This document shows positions 61,328-64,000 of a stretch of 64,000 bases of DNA, one piece after another. Origin of the DNA: LMUY01 sp964247705 (GTDB lineage: Bacteria > Pseudomonadota > Alphaproteobacteria > Acetobacterales > Acetobacteraceae); the NCBI GenBank assembly GCA_964247705.1, contig CAXTVQ010000013.1, positions 1 to 64,000 on the forward strand. The letters run 5' to 3'. The position numbers and the translations under genes were made by a program. The notes under the pieces were generated by a model. That model saw nothing but the letters and a program-made list of their open reading frames with translations. It made no database searches and was not told where the DNA came from. Each line of letters begins with the position of its first letter. Position 1 is the first letter of the stretch.

Positions 61328-62263
61328 ATGGCGTCGCTTGTCTTGCTCGACTTCGAGGGTGCCACCATCAAGCAGCCATCCCGCAGCGCCATCGCGGCTG
61401 CGCTGAAGCTGGGCGAGGTGCACGTGCTGCTGGCCGGCAAGGATATTGGCCCGGCCTGCGAGGCAGCAGCCAAGCTCGAGGGCGTCACCAAGGTCCACAA
61501 GGCCGATGACGCTGCCTATGAACACTCGCTGGCCGAGCCGCTGGCAGACTTGCTGGTGTCCATGGCCGGGCACCATGACCATCTGTTCGCCGCCTCTACC
61601 GCCACAGGCAAGAACGTGATGCCCCGCGTTGCCGCTCTGCTGGACGTGCAGCCGATCAGCGACATCTCGGGCGTGGTGGACGCGGACACGTTCATCCGGC
61701 CGATCTACGCCGGCAACGCCATGGCCACGGTGAAGTCCGCCGACAAGAAGAAGGTGCTGACCGTCCGCGCTGCGTCGTTCGATCCGGTCGCGACCGAGGG
61801 CGGCAACGCCCCGATCGAGGACGTCGCGGCGACGGCTGGGCAGACGGCTTCCAAGTTCGTGTCCGCCGAGCTGTCCAAGTCCGAGCGGCCCGACCTGACG
61901 GCCGCCCGCATCGTGGTTTCCGGCGGGCGCGGGATGCAGAACGGGGAGAACTTCAAGCTGCTGGACCCGATCGCCGACAAGCTGGGCGCCGCCGTCGGTG
62001 CGTCCCGCGCGGCGGTGGACGCGGGCTACGTGCCGAACGACTACCAGGTGGGGCAGACCGGTAAGATCGTTGCGCCGGACCTGTACATGGCGATCGGCAT
62101 CTCCGGCGCGATCCAGCATCTGGCCGGCATGAAGGACAGCAAGGTCATCGTCGCGATCAACAAGGACGAGGACGCGCCGATCTTCCAGGTGGCCGATTAC
62201 GGCCTGGTCGCCGACCTGTTTACCGCCTTGCCCGAACTGAAGGCGGAACTCGAGCGGGCCTAG
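61328..62263 (+). CDS. etfA: Electron transfer flavoprotein alpha subunit
   Basis: 311-residue EtfA. The FAD-binding C-terminal half is highly characteristic: VSGGRGMQNGENFKLLDPIA, VDAGYVPNDYQVGQTGKIV and LYMAIGISGAIQHLAGM, followed by VIVAINKDEDAPIFQVADYG. It directly follows etfB and precedes a 3-hydroxyacyl-CoA dehydrogenase by 2 bases, tying it to fatty-acid or butanoyl-CoA oxidation. Confidence 0.97.
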   Translation: MASLVLLDFEGATIKQPSRSAIAAALKLGEVHVLLAGKDIGPACEAAAKLEGVTKVHKADDAAYEHSLAEPLADLLVSMAGHHDHLFAASTATGKNVMPRVAALLDVQPISDISGVVDADTFIRPIYAGNAMATVKSADKKKVLTVRAASFDPVATEGGNAPIEDVAATAGQTASKFVSAELSKSERPDLTAARIVVSGGRGMQNGENFKLLDPIADKLGAAVGASRAAVDAGYVPNDYQVGQTGKIVAPDLYMAIGISGAIQHLAGMKDSKVIVAINKDEDAPIFQVADYGLVADLFTALPELKAELERA

Positions 62264-62265
62264 CC

Positions 62266-63144
62266 ATGGCCGAGATCACCGGGGTTGGCGTTATCGGCGC
62301 CGGGCAGATGGGCAACGGCATCGCCCAAGTCTGCGCGCAAGCTGGTCTCCCGGTCGTTCTTCTGGACGCTGACCCGGCGGCGCTGGAGCGGGCCATGGCG
62401 ACCATGGCCAAGTCCATGGACCGCCAGGTCGCTAAAGGGACGATCACCCTGGCCGGCAAGGATGAGGCGTTGGCCCGCATCCAATCCAGCACGGATTACG
62501 CCAGTTTCGGCCACTGCGACTTCGTGATCGAGGCTGCGACAGAGCGGGAGGAGATCAAACGAGGCATCTTAGCGACGCTCGTACCGCATCTGTCGCCCCA
62601 GGCTATCCTTGCGACCAATACGTCCTCCATCTCGATCACCCGTTTGGCTGCAGCGACCGACCGGCCGGCGCGGTTCATCGGCATGCACTTCATGAACCCG
62701 GTGCCGGTGATGAAGCTCGTCGAGGTGATCCGGGGCATCGCGACGGACGAGCCGACGTTCCAGGCCGTGCAGTCCTTGGCCACTCGGCTGAACAAGATTA
62801 CCGCGCCGGCGGAGGATTTCCCCGGCTTCATCGTCAACCGCGTGCTGCTGCCGATGATCAACGAGGCCGTCTATGCCCTGCACGAGGGCGTCGGCACCGT
62901 CGAGAGCATCGACACGGGGATGAAGCTCGGCGCGAACCATCCCATGGGACCGTTCGAGCTGGCCGATTTCATCGGCCTGGACACCTGCCTGGCCATCATG
63001 CGGGTATTGCATGAGGGGCTCGGCGACGGAAAATACCGTCCCTGCCCGTTGTTGGTGAAATACGTCGAGGCCGGTTGGCTTGGTCGCAAGAGCGGCCGTG
63101 GGTTCTACGACTACAGCGTGACCCCGGCCAAGCCGACGCGTTAG
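62266..63144 (+). CDS. 3-hydroxybutyryl-CoA dehydrogenase
   Basis: 292-residue NAD-dependent short-chain 3-hydroxyacyl-CoA dehydrogenase. Rossmann motif VIGAGQMGNGIAQVCAQAG, catalytic Ser region NTSSISITRLA, catalytic His in MHFMNPVPVMKLVEVI with Glu partner, and DFPGFIVNRVL before the dimerisation domain. It interconverts 3-hydroxybutyryl-CoA and acetoacetyl-CoA. It closes the etfBA operon. hbdA, paaH and fadB2 are used for such genes; a specific symbol is not assigned. Confidence 0.94.
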   Translation: MAEITGVGVIGAGQMGNGIAQVCAQAGLPVVLLDADPAALERAMATMAKSMDRQVAKGTITLAGKDEALARIQSSTDYASFGHCDFVIEAATEREEIKRGILATLVPHLSPQAILATNTSSISITRLAAATDRPARFIGMHFMNPVPVMKLVEVIRGIATDEPTFQAVQSLATRLNKITAPAEDFPGFIVNRVLLPMINEAVYALHEGVGTVESIDTGMKLGANHPMGPFELADFIGLDTCLAIMRVLHEGLGDGKYRPCPLLVKYVEAGWLGRKSGRGFYDYSVTPAKPTR

Positions 63145-63160
63145 GCAGAACTGCGGTCGT

Positions 63161-63628
63161 CTACTGCCGGGCGTAGCTTATCACGACGGTGTCGCCCGAC
63201 CGTTGGCTGCTCGCCCGCTTACTCGACAACGCCGCCTTGCTGCCTGGCTGTTGCGCGAACCATCCGTCATACAGCCCTTCGAGCAACGCACTGAGCCACT
63301 GACCCGGCGGCGTGCCGAGCGAGCCGATCCGTGGCAGCCCGCTGTGGACGATCTCCAGCACCCGGGTGGCCTCGTCCAGCGCCAGGTGGACTTCCCCCCA
63401 GCCCAGCCCTTCCAGCGCGTCGTTGATCTCCAGCTCGAGTGCCTCGAGTGTCTGCACCGGCGGCAGCGGCTTCGACCGCGCCATCCGGCGGCCAACGCCG
63501 CGCAGCATGTCGTCGCGCTCGCCGGACCCGGCCAGGCTGTCCACTTCCTCGGCCAGCGCACGCAGGAACATCCGCCAATCGACGGAGGACTGGGCTCGAG
63601 TCCGGCGCAGGCCCAAACCTTGGTCCAA
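63161..63628 (-). CDS. bcsD: Cellulose synthase subunit D
   Basis: 155-residue periplasmic BcsD (AcsD), which forms octameric rings that line up glucan chains for export in cellulose-producing Acetobacteraceae. Stretches typical of the family: SVDWRMFLRALAEEVDSLAG, LRGVGRRMARSKPLPPVQTL, LEINDALEGLGWGEVHLAL and LSALLEGLYDGWFAQQP. It is 12 bases after the bcsC stop on the minus strand, as in acsABCD operons. The C-terminal Ser/Lys-rich tail (GSKAALSSKRASSQRSGD) is longer than in some relatives. Confidence 0.9.
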   Translation of the reverse strand: MDQGLGLRRTRAQSSVDWRMFLRALAEEVDSLAGSGERDDMLRGVGRRMARSKPLPPVQTLEALELEINDALEGLGWGEVHLALDEATRVLEIVHSGLPRIGSLGTPPGQWLSALLEGLYDGWFAQQPGSKAALSSKRASSQRSGDTVVISYARQ

Positions 63629-63640
63629 ACTCAGGCTCCC

Positions 63641-64000
63641 CTACTCTGTCTTCGACTGATTGAAGGTATAGCGCGCATAGACCAGTCCCGTCCCTTCGGT
63701 GAAGTTGCCGGACCGGTCGAACCCGGCCTGTGCACCCACGTGAAGATTGTCGTTGATCCGGTAGTCGATATCGCCCCGCGCGCCACCCGCTATGCCCGTC
63801 CCGCTGAAGCCGGCGAACCGGGTGTTGAAGTTGCCGGTCCCACTGATCTCCTGCGCCAATTGCGCCTCGAGCGCTGCATTCTCCCGGCCGGCGAACACCA
63901 GTTCGCTCCGGGCCCTGAACGACTGTACGCCGAGGGACGCACCGAGGTTGTAGACGAGGTCCGGCGTCAGTTGCTGCTTGTAGGTCACCGGCACCAGGAA
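63641..64000 (-). CDS. bcsC: Cellulose synthase subunit C, C-terminal beta barrel (5' partial)
   Basis: The last 119 residues of BcsC, cut by the right edge; the frame stays open to base 64000. Beta-strand alternation and the closing strands HVGAQAGFDRSGNFTEGTG and LVYARYTFNQSKTE match the outer-membrane barrel through which cellulose leaves. The TPR-rich periplasmic part would lie beyond the window. It is adjacent to bcsD. Confidence 0.85.
   Translation of the reverse strand, partial: FLVPVTYKQQLTPDLVYNLGASLGVQSFRARSELVFAGRENAALEAQLAQEISGTGNFNTRFAGFSGTGIAGGARGDIDYRINDNLHVGAQAGFDRSGNFTEGTGLVYARYTFNQSKTE

Overview
The window is a GC-rich (about 70%), tightly packed bacterial chromosome segment. 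I see no rRNA, tRNA, CRISPR array, insertion sequence, phage gene or replication origin. Gene content points to an alphaproteobacterium, most likely Acetobacteraceae: a cellulose synthase accessory subunit (BcsD) next to the BcsC outer-membrane barrel at the right edge, polyol-transport genes of the Smo/Mtl type, a twin-transmembrane HIG1 protein beside etfBA, and many small-molecule catabolic operons. The family assignment is inference; genus cannot be given.

Layout. (1) 1-5394, +: polyol-type ABC transporter (binding protein cut by the edge, two permeases, ATPase) with xylulokinase. (2) 5600-11160: a 1127-residue fusion of lysophospholipid flippase, acyltransferase and acyl-ACP ligase, preceded by a two-site inverted operator. 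Facing it on the minus strand is a coupled trio: ChbG/HpnK-like deacetylase, membrane protein and TetR repressor. (3) 11234-16646, +: single-chain HyuA-HyuB (5-oxoprolinase type) with an OPT-family transporter. (4) 22152-16728, -: flavin monooxygenase, polar amino-acid ABC transporter, small secreted protein and DadA-like oxidase. (5) 22203-23419, +: exported alpha/beta hydrolase and a small hydrophilic protein. (6) 26567-23428, -: molybdate/tungstate system with a fused permease-ATPase, a minimal ModE and a ModE-like box. (7) 26877-29614, +: aldo/keto reductase, free-methionine-R-sulfoxide reductase and MFS exporter. (8) 47328-29577, -: about 18 kb with all genes on one strand, holding homogentisate dioxygenase, a chemoreceptor, a VOC protein, a DapA-like aldolase, an FMN reductase, the AtuA pair, an ssu-type sulfonate system (ssuC, ssuB, small gene, ssuA, ssuD), an MHS transporter and split hyuA/hyuB. 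(9) 47517-50277: a GMC oxidoreductase coupled to a GT2 glycosyltransferase, then a 47-residue membrane peptide in a low-GC island. (10) 50476-55632, +: dipeptide/opine-type ABC transporter with both ATPases fused. (11) 60149-55681, -: mechanosensitive channel coupled to a 2-oxoglutarate dioxygenase, then an NDH-2. (12) 60240-63144, +: HIG1 protein, micro-gene, etfB, etfA, 3-hydroxyacyl-CoA dehydrogenase. (13) 63161-64000, -: bcsD and the end of bcsC.

As a whole this is scavenging and catabolic equipment: importers for polyols, peptides, amino acids and sulfonates feed FMN-dependent oxygenases, ATP-dependent cyclic-amide hydrolases, amino-acid oxidases and acyl-CoA oxidation. A family of GC-rich palindromic elements (a CCCTCTCCC / GGGAGAGGG core) is scattered at gene ends. 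One copy lies in frame inside the HyuA-HyuB protein and another supplies the C-terminus of the TetR repressor. The most novel-looking items are these captured repeats, the small gene coupled to ssuA, the mechanosensitive channel/dioxygenase pair, the GMC-GT2 pair and the two 47-residue micro-genes.
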